A DNA stretch of 64,000 nt from Pleurocapsa sp. FMAR1 (GCF_963665995.1 NZ_OY762512.1:3596001-3660000); one strand, 5' to 3'; numbered from the stretch's first letter, positions 27,671 through 37,073 are shown. Program-made: numbers and translations. Notes: generated by a model from the sequence alone, not told the origin.

Positions 27671-29065
27671 CTATCTTCCGCCGACAACTACGTTTTTGAT
27701 GCGAATATGAGGACCTCCAACACTTACAGGCAAAGGCATTTGTCCCCCTTTTCCGCATCCTCCATTGGTATAGAGAGTGTCGCTACTAATTGCATCTATA
27801 TCTTGCAGAGTTTGAAAAACATTCCCTGATAAGGTTACATCACTAACAGGCTCGGCAACTTTACCATCGCGAATCATATATCCTTCTGCTGCTGCAAAAG
27901 TAAACATTTCGCCGTTAGTTTGTCCACCTAGCATTCTGACGGCATATACTCCTTCTTTTATACCTTCAAACATCTTTTCTAAGGGAGTATCTCCAGGTTC
28001 AATAGCCGTATTAGTCATCCGCACAATAGGAGGATAGTTAGCGCGAATTGCTCTAGCGTTACCTGTGGGTTTTTCCTGCATTTTTCCTGCTGTCTCGCGA
28101 GAGTGGAGACGCTCTGTTAAAACACCGTTTTTAATCAAATACTTACGTTGTCCTGGCACACCTTCATCATCGTACTTCATCGAGCCTGGTAGGTTCTCCA
28201 TGGTTGCATCATCAACAACATTTAGCTGTTCAATGCCCATAGGTTTACCCAAAGTAAGCAATTCCTGCATTTTAGGATTCTCGTAGACAAAATCTGCTTC
28301 TGAAAGATGCCCAAAAGCCTCGTGAATAAACACCCCAGCTAGATAAGGATCGAGAATTACCGTATATTGACCACCTTTAACCGATTTCGCTTCTAATTGT
28401 CTAACTGCTCGTTCTGCTGCTCCTTTAACTTTGTCTTCAATACCCACCAAAACATCAAAATCATTGCGGGAATGAACAGACTCAAAGCCTTGACGTACTA
28501 TTCCGTCTTCTCCTTTAGCGATCGCTGCAAATCGTCCATTAACGTCTAGTCTTTCTTGGACAATACAGCTACCAGTAGAATTGACAAAAGTTTTAGTCGC
28601 AAAGCGATCGCTAATACTTGCCATTGTCGTTTGAATGCGAGGATCGAAATTCAAAAGAATTTGATTATAAGCCTCTAGCAGCTTACGTTTATCTTGCAGG
28701 GATACACTACGAGGATCTCGTTTAATCTTCTCTTGGACGAAATCTTCAATTGGTTCGGCAGTTGCTAGCTGAGTTTTATCTTTACCTACAAGTTTAGCTT
28801 GAGAAATAGCTTCTTCAATTCGTTCATGCAACTCTTTCAAGCCATTAAAGGTAACAAAACTCCAGCCACCATCATGACAGGCGCGTATTCCTCCACCAAG
28901 AGAAAAACTACGATCTACAGAGTCTAGCTGTTCACCACGAAAAGAAAGCCCTGTAGACTCACTCTGTTCAACTCTAATCTCTAAATAATCTATTTGGTTT
29001 TTATAGGCTGCGATCGCACTTTTGATCTGTTCTGTTGTCGCTGTAGCTGCTGTTGCTGTACTCAT
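27671..29065 (-). CDS. tldD: Metalloprotease TldD family
   Basis: Zinc metalloprotease subunit that, with TldE/PmbA, degrades unfolded peptides and processes some modified peptides. The HExxxH zinc motif is HEAFGHLSEAD (H248, E249, H253), and the C-terminal region has GGCGKGGQMPLPVSVGGPH, which carries the third ligand in the family. 464 residues, full length. The N-terminal half contains the substrate-handling domain (LSFRGEQLDSVDRSFSLGGG). The partner gene is not in this window. It heads a probable two-gene unit with the DUF4126 protein. Confidence 0.93.
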   Translation of the reverse strand: MSTATAATATTEQIKSAIAAYKNQIDYLEIRVEQSESTGLSFRGEQLDSVDRSFSLGGGIRACHDGGWSFVTFNGLKELHERIEEAISQAKLVGKDKTQLATAEPIEDFVQEKIKRDPRSVSLQDKRKLLEAYNQILLNFDPRIQTTMASISDRFATKTFVNSTGSCIVQERLDVNGRFAAIAKGEDGIVRQGFESVHSRNDFDVLVGIEDKVKGAAERAVRQLEAKSVKGGQYTVILDPYLAGVFIHEAFGHLSEADFVYENPKMQELLTLGKPMGIEQLNVVDDATMENLPGSMKYDDEGVPGQRKYLIKNGVLTERLHSRETAGKMQEKPTGNARAIRANYPPIVRMTNTAIEPGDTPLEKMFEGIKEGVYAVRMLGGQTNGEMFTFAAAEGYMIRDGKVAEPVSDVTLSGNVFQTLQDIDAISSDTLYTNGGCGKGGQMPLPVSVGGPHIRIKNVVVGGR

Positions 29066-29570
29066 CGGCGTTATTCTTAAATATACTTACTCAATTATTA
29101 ATATTTTGACATTAAATTTCCCAGAGGGACGAAGATCGCCACTAATATCCTAAGTCAGAGCAAACTAATAACTACTATTTAAGCGATCGCTACTTGTTAG
29201 CATAGACTAAAGCAAGCGAATATTTGTCGTTATGGATTTGATCAAATGAGTATTTATATACTGATACACGGTTCGTGGCACGGTAGCTGGTGCTGGAACA
29301 AAGTAGCAACTCTGTTGGAGCAGGCTGGACACAAAGCAATTGCACCTGACTTACCCAGTCACGGTGATGATCGGACACCCATCTTTGAAGTTACTTTGCA
29401 AAGCTATGAGGATCGTGTCTGCGAAGTAGTAAAAGCGCAAACAGAGCCAGTTATTTTAGTGGGGCATAGCATGGCTGGAATAGTCATTACCCAAGCTGCC
29501 GAACAATGCCCAGCTAAGATCGAGAAGGGTAGAGTCGAGGGGAGCTATTACGCTCCGCCCCTCTCTTTTA

Positions 29571-29604
29571 GATCTGTACGTGCGACTTTCACCGCATACG
29601 GCTC
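29571..29604 (-). ncRNA. Group II intron domain V
   Basis: 34-nt catalytic hairpin beginning GAGCCGUAUGCGG on the minus strand with a GAAA loop and continuing UCGCACGUAC. The usual terminal strand CGGUUC is CAGAUC here. That gives two mismatches in the lower stem, one at the base normally pairing with the G of the AGC catalytic triad. Confidence 0.8.
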
Positions 29605-29614
29605 CCGAATATCT

Positions 29615-31141
29615 TTAGTCTTTCCGACCTTTGCCCATGTGTGTATAGTGGTGACAGCTTCTGTGATTGGCGATTAGATTCTCCCTGTCCCAGTTGTTGT
29701 GATTACCATCAATATGATGTAATTCTACTTTTTCTCCGTAGAGAAATTTCAATCCACAATATCCACATGAATGATTTTGTTTTCTAAGCGTGCTTGCTAT
29801 TGCTCCGTCGTAATATTTACTGTTTCTCTTTGCCCAGTAGTTTATGTCTCCATCAAAAGGAGTCTTTTCTCCTTTGACGTTGACAAATTTGTTCTCTGAG
29901 TAACTAACAGTTGGGAAGGCGTTTTTGACCATTTTGACTGCTTTATAGCGGTTTATAGATTTTTGTTTTAAGAACACTTTGAATGTTCTTTGGGATAATC
30001 TCCCTAAATTGAATCTTGAACCGTCCATCTTGCAGAATTTATGGTAATTGCGCCATCCCCTAACGACAGGCGCTAGCTTTGACACTTTTGTTTCCGCATC
30101 ATAGTTAGAGTTGTTGACGATGTATTTAACTTTGTTACGAAAAGCTTTGAAGTTGTCCACTGATGGGATGCTCCTAAACTTGCCGTTTTTTTGGACGTAA
30201 AATTTCCATCCAAGAAAGTCAAAACCATCTGTCGAAGCCGTTACTTTGGTCTTCTTTTGGTTAACTTCCATTCCTCGTTTGGCAAGAAATTCTTCAACTT
30301 TGGCAAGTATTTGTTCTGCACTATCTTCTGGTTTTAGTATGAAAACCATGTCATCCGCATAACGAGTACACTTAGATGTCCTTTGTTCCCCAATTAGTTC
30401 TATGCCGTTCAAAGCAATGTTAGCCAATAATGGGCTTACAACTCCACCTTGCGGTGTACCTTGATTGGGAAACTGTGGGTTAACTCCGATTTTAAGACAT
30501 CGACGTATTCCGTCTATAATAAAATCGGGAGCAATAACTATGTCTAAGATGGATTTATGACTTATGCGGTCAAAGCATTTAGAGATGTCTATTTCTAGAA
30601 CTCTCTTTTTAATTCCGTTGCTTTTGCTTCTTAGATTGTTGAACAGGTTTTTTTGGGCGTCATGTGTGCCTCGTCCTGGTCTAAACCCGTAGCTTCGAGC
30701 ATGGAACGTTGCTTCGTGTGCTGGTTCTAGAGCATATTTCAGTAAACATTGATATGCTCTATCGGCTATTGTTGGTATTTTCAGTATTCGCTTGCTGCCA
30801 TCCTTTTTAGGAATGGGTATCTCGCGAAGTCCCTGGTGTACCCAAGTTTTGTAGTTCTTTCTTAGAGTTTCCTCTAAGTCAAACCTTTCCTTGAATGACA
30901 ATAATTTCTTGCCATCAATTCCAGCCGTTTTCTTTCCTGTGTTTAGTTGAGTTACTTGTCTAATTGCTAGCATCCTTGCTGAACGAGAAGATAGAATCAA
31001 CTTCTGTAGACTTTTAGCCTTAGCTTTGTCTCCTTCTCTAGTTGCTTTGTATATTCTCCTTTGGAGGCGAAATAATACTTTCTGAAATCCCTTCCAGTCG
31101 GCAAATTTCCAGTTATCGCTATAACTTATGCTATGCGTCAT
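29615..31141 (-). CDS. ltrA: Group II intron reverse transcriptase/maturase with HNH endonuclease
   Basis: Intron-encoded protein of about 508 residues, needed for splicing and retrohoming. The N-terminal RT0 region is followed by the palm, with TPQGGVVSPLLANIAL and the catalytic YADD (residues 261-264) in RYADDMVF. Maturase domain X is around LAPVVRGWRNYHKF. The C-terminal HNH nuclease has zinc-binding CGYCGLKF, then VELHHIDGNHNNWDRENL and HRSCHH. I chose ATG 31141 (MTHSISYSDNWKFADWKGFQ) with gaagg about ten bases upstream; the frame extends to 31240 into ribozyme sequence. The frame is undamaged. Confidence 0.92.
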   Translation of the reverse strand: MTHSISYSDNWKFADWKGFQKVLFRLQRRIYKATREGDKAKAKSLQKLILSSRSARMLAIRQVTQLNTGKKTAGIDGKKLLSFKERFDLEETLRKNYKTWVHQGLREIPIPKKDGSKRILKIPTIADRAYQCLLKYALEPAHEATFHARSYGFRPGRGTHDAQKNLFNNLRSKSNGIKKRVLEIDISKCFDRISHKSILDIVIAPDFIIDGIRRCLKIGVNPQFPNQGTPQGGVVSPLLANIALNGIELIGEQRTSKCTRYADDMVFILKPEDSAEQILAKVEEFLAKRGMEVNQKKTKVTASTDGFDFLGWKFYVQKNGKFRSIPSVDNFKAFRNKVKYIVNNSNYDAETKVSKLAPVVRGWRNYHKFCKMDGSRFNLGRLSQRTFKVFLKQKSINRYKAVKMVKNAFPTVSYSENKFVNVKGEKTPFDGDINYWAKRNSKYYDGAIASTLRKQNHSCGYCGLKFLYGEKVELHHIDGNHNNWDRENLIANHRSCHHYTHMGKGRKD

Positions 31142-32259
31142 AATTATTACCTTCTTAGTTGAACATTGTTCTGATATCCTTGAGGCGCGGAAAGCAAAGC
31201 TTTCCCAGTCGTCGAAGACGACGATCTGAGTGCTTCGCACTCTGCACGCCTCATCCTACCCTCTGCTTGGTTTTCCGCTACTCGTCTAGCCTATTCAGGT
31301 TTTCGATTCCTGAAACCAAGTATCAGAGTTTTTATTCGTTCCGATGGTTAGATTGACTGATGTTTTAGGGCGGTTCAATTTGTCTATTACCTTCTCAGAG
31401 AAGTAGCTTGTCAACCACAAACGCTACGAGAATAGGCGGTAATAAAGTCCATATTTGTTGTTCAGATTATGGCTCCAAATTAAGACATTTTCCTAGAACC
31501 TGTTTACCCATGACATCTCCCTATTAGCGGTAGTGTGGCTATCTGTTTTGCCTCTAATTCCGCCCTGCTGCACGCTTTACCCTGTAGGATTCCGAGCCTA
31601 CTCAGTAGTGCCAGATAAGGAGTCATCTATCTCTTAGATGGGGGGACTTTAACCTCCATCCAACTATCAGTTCAGGTTACATACAGTTTTCTCCCTGTCA
31701 TCACCTGGAAGCTTCTATTTCTCTAATTTCTAGAGTTTCGCGGCTTCAACGAATCGCACTTGGTCTACTTGTGCGCTTTGTTGCTGGAAAATGGCGAATC
31801 TGCACAGGAGAGAGATCCAGATCCAGATTCTTTGTTGTCGCCAAAGATCATCATGTCTGAAGATCACAGCTATATCACGGTTGAAGATGAATTTGTGAAG
31901 GATATCTTCTATGGGGATTGCTCTGATGAAGACGCAAGGAAGTTTAAAACGCAATTGGTACCAGAAGCTTTAGCTCCTTTTAATACGCCAGTACGCACAA
32001 CCGCAGAAAACTTTGGACGATTGCATCGGGTTTATATTGAGTCTCTTCAAGATCGGGCTATTTCGCTCTCAGCGCAGCGAAAAATGCAGGCTGCACTACC
32101 ATGCCAGCAGGTGATTACAATGAATACCAGCCACTCGCCGTTCCTTTCTAATCCTGAAGCATTAGTAACTCATTTAATTTCGCTTTAGATAAATCGATAT
32201 TGATAGCTGCCCTAAAGAACGACACGTATTTATTTTCCAACAATAATAACTAAATTATT

Positions 32260-32688
32260 ATGAATCGAGTTTTTGCCTTTATTATTTCTCTATCGATTTT
32301 ATTAATTTTTGCCAAACCAATGAATTCAAAGACAGCTACTTTGTCTATGGTTGAAAGACAAGCAACTGCTTGGGAAACACAGGATGTACCAACCCTTATT
32401 GGAGATTTTGCTCCCGATGCTATTTTTATAGCTGGAGGCTTCACCTTTAAAGGAGTAGACGCAATTGAGAAGGCAGCCAAAGATTATTTTCAGCAATTTA
32501 CCGATACTAAAGTAAAAATTAAGCGAACAATCTTTAAAGATCGCCAGGGCGCAGTAGAATGGGACTGGAGCGATCGCAACCAGAAAACAGGAAAGCGATC
32601 GGCAGCAGAAGATGCCATCATTTTTGAGCTACGGGATGACGGCAAGATTACTTACTGGCGTGAGTATATTGAAAAGAAAAAGGTATAG
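32260..32688 (+). CDS. Exported SnoaL/NTF2-like protein
   Basis: 142 residues: an N-terminal hydrophobic signal or anchor (VFAFIISLSILLIFAKPM), then a cone-shaped NTF2-like fold. Its typical pattern is a helix VERQATAWETQDVPTLIGDF, then APDAIFIAGGFTFKGVDAIE, and the strands AVEWDWSDRN and DDGKITYWREYIE. Related SnoaL-like proteins are often stress-related with unknown ligands. Located just after the disrupted hydrolase on the same strand, about 70 bases away. Confidence 0.75.
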   Translation: MNRVFAFIISLSILLIFAKPMNSKTATLSMVERQATAWETQDVPTLIGDFAPDAIFIAGGFTFKGVDAIEKAAKDYFQQFTDTKVKIKRTIFKDRQGAVEWDWSDRNQKTGKRSAAEDAIIFELRDDGKITYWREYIEKKKV

Positions 32689-32747
32689 TTATTCCAATTC
32701 ATTTCCACTGATTTATCTATAATAAAACTTTTCAAAGCGTACTGTTG

Positions 32748-32833
32748 CCTACCTACTAACTACTAACTGCGGGTGTGGAACAAGCTCCCTAAACGGGAGC
32801 GTTTCCACCCGCCCTAACTACTAACTACTAACT
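32748..32833. repeat. Hairpin flanked by CTAACTACTAACT repeats
   Basis: A strong stem with outer arms gcgggtg (32769) and cacccgc (32806-32812) and inner gctccc/gggagc is bordered on both sides by runs of ctaactacta. The right-hand run forms the last codons of the convergent gene that ends at 32821. Confidence 0.55.
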
Positions 32834-33777
32834 ACCCAATGCTGAATTGAACTATCAATGTTTAGTAACTCAGACTTTACTTTAAAAGTAGTATCAGAAT
32901 GTTCGGGTTTGGGACGAATTCTCAGCAGAAAGTAACCTTTATTATCTTGAGGTGATAGTAAATATTTAGGTTCGGTGATTATGCACCAACTTAAAGGTAA
33001 ACTAGAGCGATCGTAAAGAGTAAAATAAATATCAAATTGCTCAATAATTTCAGGCTCGATAGCTATTTGCAAAGCCTGTTGTGAATCTAAATAATTATAG
33101 GCAAAGTGTGTATCTGGCGCGCCGACGGGTAAATATTCTCTACGGACAAAAGATTCTGGTAAATAATCGCGCAGCTTAAGAATAGTAAAAATATAGTAGT
33201 GCAGACTGGAGTAGAACCAGTTTTTGGCTTTAATTAAATCGTAGTAATAATCATTAATATTGCTAGGAACGCTATAAGAATCTACAAATAAACTATCATC
33301 AAGTTTAATAGCGGGGTAATTAATGGCTTCAGAACGATTATAATAACGAACGCCAAGTGAATATTTACCAGAAGGTAATTTTACTGTATGCCAGTCATTA
33401 TCTTGGTTAATTTTATCGGACTCTATGCTGGTAACTGTTTTATAAGCAGGAAAGCTATATATTACTGCAATCCAAGAACGGGCAGAATTATTAGCAGTTT
33501 TGATGTTGATTGCAATTGATTCATTTACAGTAAATGGTCCTAAAGTTCCAATCACCGCATGAGTATTCCAACGCGGTCCTTTAGTCATTAAAACTGGCAG
33601 GATCAGTGGCGCATTGATCATTTTTTTAGATAATACGCGCCACTGTGAAGCTTTCTTTTTATTGAGCGTCAGGTAAACAGTAAATAAATTGCCGATGAGC
33701 AATTTCATGACTTTGTAAAAGACAAAAGATAACAAAGCCAAGGGAATTTCCCACAGTAAAAATATTTTTTTCATCAC
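32821..33777 (-). CDS. Conserved cyanobacterial membrane-anchored protein (DUF6208-like)
   Basis: 318 residues. An N-terminal hydrophobic segment pair (about 5-40) anchors it. A domain with motif LPVLMTKGPRWNTHAVIGTL follows, then mostly beta-rich sequence (LPSGKYSLGVRYYNRSEAIN) and a C-terminal domain (APDTHFAYNYLDSQQALQIA). I believe this is the family called DUF6208, but the name is from memory. Function unknown. The last five codons lie in a CTAACTA repeat, so the C-terminus may be repeat-derived. It follows purH on the same strand with a 44-bp gap. Confidence 0.65.
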   Translation of the reverse strand: MMKKIFLLWEIPLALLSFVFYKVMKLLIGNLFTVYLTLNKKKASQWRVLSKKMINAPLILPVLMTKGPRWNTHAVIGTLGPFTVNESIAINIKTANNSARSWIAVIYSFPAYKTVTSIESDKINQDNDWHTVKLPSGKYSLGVRYYNRSEAINYPAIKLDDSLFVDSYSVPSNINDYYYDLIKAKNWFYSSLHYYIFTILKLRDYLPESFVRREYLPVGAPDTHFAYNYLDSQQALQIAIEPEIIEQFDIYFTLYDRSSLPLSWCIITEPKYLLSPQDNKGYFLLRIRPKPEHSDTTFKVKSELLNIDSSIQHWVVSS

Positions 33778-33821
33778 AAAATAATTATTTGTTTTGCTTA
33801 ACTTGCTACTAATGCCCCTTT

Positions 33822-35360
33822 TTAATGTAAAAAATGACGAGTCCCGCTTAAAACCATGACTATGCCTAACTCATTAGCAGCAGCAATAGATTCTCGATCG
33901 CGAATTGAACCTCCTGGCTGGATAATGGCACTAATTCCCGCAGCGGCAGCAGTCCGTACAGAGTCGTCAAAGGGAAAAAAGCCATCACTAGCCATCACTC
34001 CTCCTTGAGCTTTATCTCCCGCTTGTTCTAAAGCAATTTGGACTGAACCGACACGATTCATTTGTCCTGCACCAATACCAATAGTAGCGCGATCGCGACT
34101 AATTAAAATAGCATTTGACTTGACGTGCTTAACTAGCTTTTGGGCAAAGAGCATTTCCTCTATTTGTTCAGGGGTAGGCTTTTTCTCCGTTACCATTTGC
34201 CAATCATTAGGGTTTTCAATTTTGTCATCGCTAGCCTGGACTAAAAATCCTCCAGCGATCGCTTTAATAGTTTCCTTTTGCCCTGTTGCTAAATCTGGCA
34301 AGATTAAAATTCTTAGTTTCGACTTAGCTTGCAAGATAGCTTTGGCTTCGCGATCGCAACCAGGAGCCACCACACATTCTAAAAAGGTTTTAGTCAAAGC
34401 CTCTGCCGTTGCTGCATCGATAGGCTGGTTTAACGCCACAATTCCCCCAAAAGCCGACACTGAATCAGCATTAAAGGCTTTTTCGTAAGCTTCAGCCAAA
34501 GTATTGCCCATGGCTGCACCACAGGGATTGGTGTGTTTTAAAACTGCTGCTGCTGGCTCTGAAGGCTTAAATTCGGTAATAATTCTTCTTGCTGCTTCTA
34601 AATCAACTAAATTGTTATAGCTTAGTTCTTTTCCCTGTAATTTGCTTGCTGCTGCCCAGCCTGATGCTGCACTTTGATACCAAGCAGCGGGTTGATGGGG
34701 GTTTTCGCCATAACGCAGAGATTGAACCTTGTTTCCCCTAATGCTATAGCTGTCTTCCATATCCTCTGAGCGATTAAGCTTGGCAAAATAATCAGCGATC
34801 GCGCGATCGTAACTATTAGTATGGGCAAAAGCCTGACCAGCCATTTGTTGACGAAAAGCTAAGGAGACTTCCCCTTGAGACTGCTGATACTCGGATAGGT
34901 ATTGGTCGTATTGACTAGGATTACATAAAACAGTCAGGTACTTAAAATTCTTCGCTGCTGCGCGAATCAAAGTTGGACCGCCGATGTCGATCTTTTCGAT
35001 CGCTTCTGGTATAGTGACATTGGGTTGGGCTATTGTTTGCTCAAATGGATATAGATTCACCACAACTAAATCCAGAGGACGAATATTATTAGCCTCTAAA
35101 TCTTGTCGATCTTCTGCCAAATCTCTACGGGCTAAAATTCCTCCGTGAATACGAGGATGTAAAGTTTTTACTCTACCCCCCAATATCTCTGGTGAACCTG
35201 TGTAGTCACTAACTTTAGTTACGGTGATGCCAGCATCCTGTAGAGCCTTGGCTGTGCCACCACTACTGATAATCTCGAATCCGAATGTTTCTACTAACTG
35301 TTGAGCTAACTCAACAAGACCAGTTTTATCCCAAACGCTGAAAAGTGCTAAACGGCTCAT
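33822..35360 (-). CDS. purH: Bifunctional AICAR formyltransferase/IMP cyclohydrolase
   Basis: Last two steps of de novo purine synthesis. The N-terminal MGS-like cyclohydrolase domain (residues 1-200) has SGGTAKALQDAGI and GRVKTLHPRIHGGILARR. The C-terminal formyltransferase has RYGENPHQPAAWYQ, the catalytic KHTNPCGAA and GIGAGQMNRVGSV. 512 residues, normal. The ATG at 35360 is only 32 bases from the end of the IS110-like transposase gene, so the element sits where the purH promoter would be expected and may have changed its control. Confidence 0.97.
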   Translation of the reverse strand: MSRLALFSVWDKTGLVELAQQLVETFGFEIISSGGTAKALQDAGITVTKVSDYTGSPEILGGRVKTLHPRIHGGILARRDLAEDRQDLEANNIRPLDLVVVNLYPFEQTIAQPNVTIPEAIEKIDIGGPTLIRAAAKNFKYLTVLCNPSQYDQYLSEYQQSQGEVSLAFRQQMAGQAFAHTNSYDRAIADYFAKLNRSEDMEDSYSIRGNKVQSLRYGENPHQPAAWYQSAASGWAAASKLQGKELSYNNLVDLEAARRIITEFKPSEPAAAVLKHTNPCGAAMGNTLAEAYEKAFNADSVSAFGGIVALNQPIDAATAEALTKTFLECVVAPGCDREAKAILQAKSKLRILILPDLATGQKETIKAIAGGFLVQASDDKIENPNDWQMVTEKKPTPEQIEEMLFAQKLVKHVKSNAILISRDRATIGIGAGQMNRVGSVQIALEQAGDKAQGGVMASDGFFPFDDSVRTAAAAGISAIIQPGGSIRDRESIAAANELGIVMVLSGTRHFLH

Positions 35361-35392
35361 AATTGCTCTTACTTTAAAAAACAGGCAATATT

Positions 35393-36604
35393 TTATCTAA
35401 CCAGTTCTTTGACTAACTCGCAATATAAAAGCCTAGTTGCTTTAAATAATATTCTAATCAAGGCATCTTTTCCCTTTACAGTTTTTCGCAATTCCTGATA
35501 GCGATCGCTTAATTGTCTACCAACGTCAGAGCTAATACGATTGCTACTCGGTGCGACCATACAAACCGCCCAGGCATATAGATGTGAGCGTATCATTGAG
35601 CTACCGTGAAACTTTTTCATTGATTTTTTGCCAGAATCAGAAAAGCTGTAGCTCATGCCCAAAAATGCTTGAAACTTTCTCAAAGAGCGATCGCGTTTTT
35701 GTAACCTATCATTATCGTTATACTCTCTCTCAATTAATGGTTTGCCTTGAAATAAGAATTTCTCGAACGGATAGATATTAAATAGCAATAATGCTCTAAC
35801 TGAGATTCCAAAGTTAAAACGGTCAAATACTCGATTGTAAGCATCAAAATTAGAATTAGATATAGCATCTTTGAGTAATTCTAGATAATTAAAGTAACGT
35901 AATTCAATATCATAAATTAAGCGAGCATGATTGCGCGTGTAATTGGATATTTTTATATTTAACTCTTGTCCTATTGAAGATGAGTGTATCTTGTCATATC
36001 TAGTATTTGCTCTATCTGTAGCCAGCCAATAAATTAACGGGGTATACCCTTTGACTTCACTTATTTTCATGGCAGATGTAGCGATCTCAGGTAGTTCATA
36101 GCTCAATCTTTGCCGTAGTTGAGCAATGAGATTAGTTCTTAATTTTTGTAATTGTTCCTTGGCTAAAAATAGTTCTCTCAAGTTAACTACTAATTCATTT
36201 TGATAGTAATTAAGATACCTTTTTTGTCCTTGATCATTTATAAATGATGAATCAAAGTAGGTAGCAGCTAGGCTTAAGGCATCTTCAGTGTCACGCTTGT
36301 TTTTAAATCCGTATTCACCTCTAGCACAATATAAATCGGTATGGGATACCCAATAAATTGCTATACCGTGATGTTTGGCTAGAGTTACCCAAAACTGAGA
36401 ATACCAATGTCCACTAGGTTCTAATACGATGCCGTTTGGTTGTAGCGATAGCAGTTTGTCTGCTCCTAAGCGATCGCATAATACCTTATAAAATTGTTTT
36501 TGCTTTCGCAATACTTTGTAATGCTGAAGTATGTTGGCGGGAAACTCATCAAGGCAGCACAAAACAGCCGATCCACAACCGACATCTAAACCAATTATTC
36601 TCAT
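35393..36604 (-). CDS. IS110-like DEDD transposase
   Basis: 403-residue recombinase with a RuvC-like N-terminal domain: IIGLDVGCGSAV (first D), GIVLEPSGHWYSQF (E) and NKRDTEDALSLAA (paired D). The C-terminal region (LRKFQAFLGMSYSFSDSGKK, then GSSMIRSHLYAWAV) matches the Transposase_20 pattern with its catalytic-serine neighbourhood; the usual helix-hairpin-helix IPGIG is replaced by FNFGISVRALLL. The frame is intact. The 235-bp non-coding stretch upstream (36605-36839) could encode a bridge RNA as in IS110 elements. Exact element ends were not found. It adjoins the phage-like element; whether it belongs to it is unclear. Confidence 0.75.
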   Translation of the reverse strand: MRIIGLDVGCGSAVLCCLDEFPANILQHYKVLRKQKQFYKVLCDRLGADKLLSLQPNGIVLEPSGHWYSQFWVTLAKHHGIAIYWVSHTDLYCARGEYGFKNKRDTEDALSLAATYFDSSFINDQGQKRYLNYYQNELVVNLRELFLAKEQLQKLRTNLIAQLRQRLSYELPEIATSAMKISEVKGYTPLIYWLATDRANTRYDKIHSSSIGQELNIKISNYTRNHARLIYDIELRYFNYLELLKDAISNSNFDAYNRVFDRFNFGISVRALLLFNIYPFEKFLFQGKPLIEREYNDNDRLQKRDRSLRKFQAFLGMSYSFSDSGKKSMKKFHGSSMIRSHLYAWAVCMVAPSSNRISSDVGRQLSDRYQELRKTVKGKDALIRILFKATRLLYCELVKELVR

Positions 36605-36839
36605 GTAATATAGAGGAGTGTAAATAAATAAATCGCAAAAGGGGCATCTTACTAAACTCCCAAAAGCCCTATCCTGGCTTATTTTTATCTGTAAGATCGT
36701 CTGTCCAATTGCTTCGTGTATTTGGGCTTATTAATATTGAAAGCAGTTGAATTGCTTAATTTACCTTGAAAGCCCAACCAATACACGATACGGGACTATC
36801 CCGCGACATCAAATTGCTTTAATGTTTCGATCGCCTGTC
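36605..36839. other. Structured non-coding stretch upstream of the IS110-like gene
   Basis: No open frame. It contains opposed arms cgtgtatttgggctt (36715-36729) and aagcccaaccaatacacg (36772-36789), which pair except for a three-base bulge. A small hairpin cggga-cta-tcccg follows about ten bases later. The arms could be element ends or part of a bridge RNA. Confidence 0.45.
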
Positions 36840-37073
36840 CTAGACAATCTCATCAGGCGGGTATTCTATCTCTATTCGCTCGTCATAGTCTGATTCATTA
36901 ATGACTAACGTACTGTCGGTATTGCCAACTTGAAGATAATAGCGAGTTTCACCTTGGCTGGTGGTCATTACACCACGAACAAATAAGTTGGTGTTCCCTA
37001 GGCGATCGCCGATCTTATATCTAGGAGCATAAAATTCTGAGTGATCTTGACCGCTCCAAGTTTGTTTATTCAT
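36840..37073 (-). CDS. Small KIGDR-motif protein (77 aa)
   Basis: Unrecognised. It begins MNKQTWSGQD and contains PRYKIGDRL, then a beta-rich segment (FVRGVMTTSQGETRYYLQVG) and an acidic end. The order motif-KIGDR-strand-RGV matches the neighbouring gene at 37070-37270, so they are paralogues, possibly a small SH3-like barrel. The start at ATG 37073 overlaps the upstream stop (ATGA), indicating coupled translation; the longer frame to 37127 lies inside that neighbour. Confidence 0.6.
   Translation of the reverse strand: MNKQTWSGQDHSEFYAPRYKIGDRLGNTNLFVRGVMTTSQGETRYYLQVGNTDSTLVINESDYDERIEIEYPPDEIV

Larger units (their letters stand above)
29528..31759 (-). mobile_element. Group II intron (about 2.2 kb) with intron-encoded protein
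   Basis: Retroelement on the minus strand. The 5' end is placed at 31759, where the intron begins GTGCG. The 3' end is near 29528, after domains V and VI. These limits restore the hydrolase frame exactly; the 3' boundary could move by a base or two. Domains I-III occupy about 31759-31142 with several GC-rich hairpins, including ones with TTCG loops. Domain IV carries the reverse transcriptase gene. Insertion is antisense to the host gene. Confidence 0.85.
29246..32188 (+). pseudogene. Alpha/beta hydrolase interrupted by an antisense group II intron
   Basis: Exon 1 (29246-29527) encodes IYILIHGSWHGSWCWNKVA, with the oxyanion HGSWHG, and the nucleophile elbow GHSMAGIVI. Exon 2 (31760-32188) continues in frame with LVYLCALLLENGESA and ends with the catalytic-histidine region TMNTSHSPFLSNPEAL. 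Joining the exons gives KIEKLVYLCA, the normal family sequence, so the ancestral protein was about 236 residues, of the hydroxynitrile lyase/methylesterase-like alpha/beta hydrolases. The insert lies on the opposite strand, so transcripts of this gene carry the intron's complement and cannot splice. The gene is therefore inactivated. Confidence 0.88.

Noticed and set aside
29615-31240. Longer intron protein starting at 31240
   Set aside because: The extra residues lie in ribozyme stem sequence; ATG 31141 has a ribosome-binding site and the normal N-terminus.
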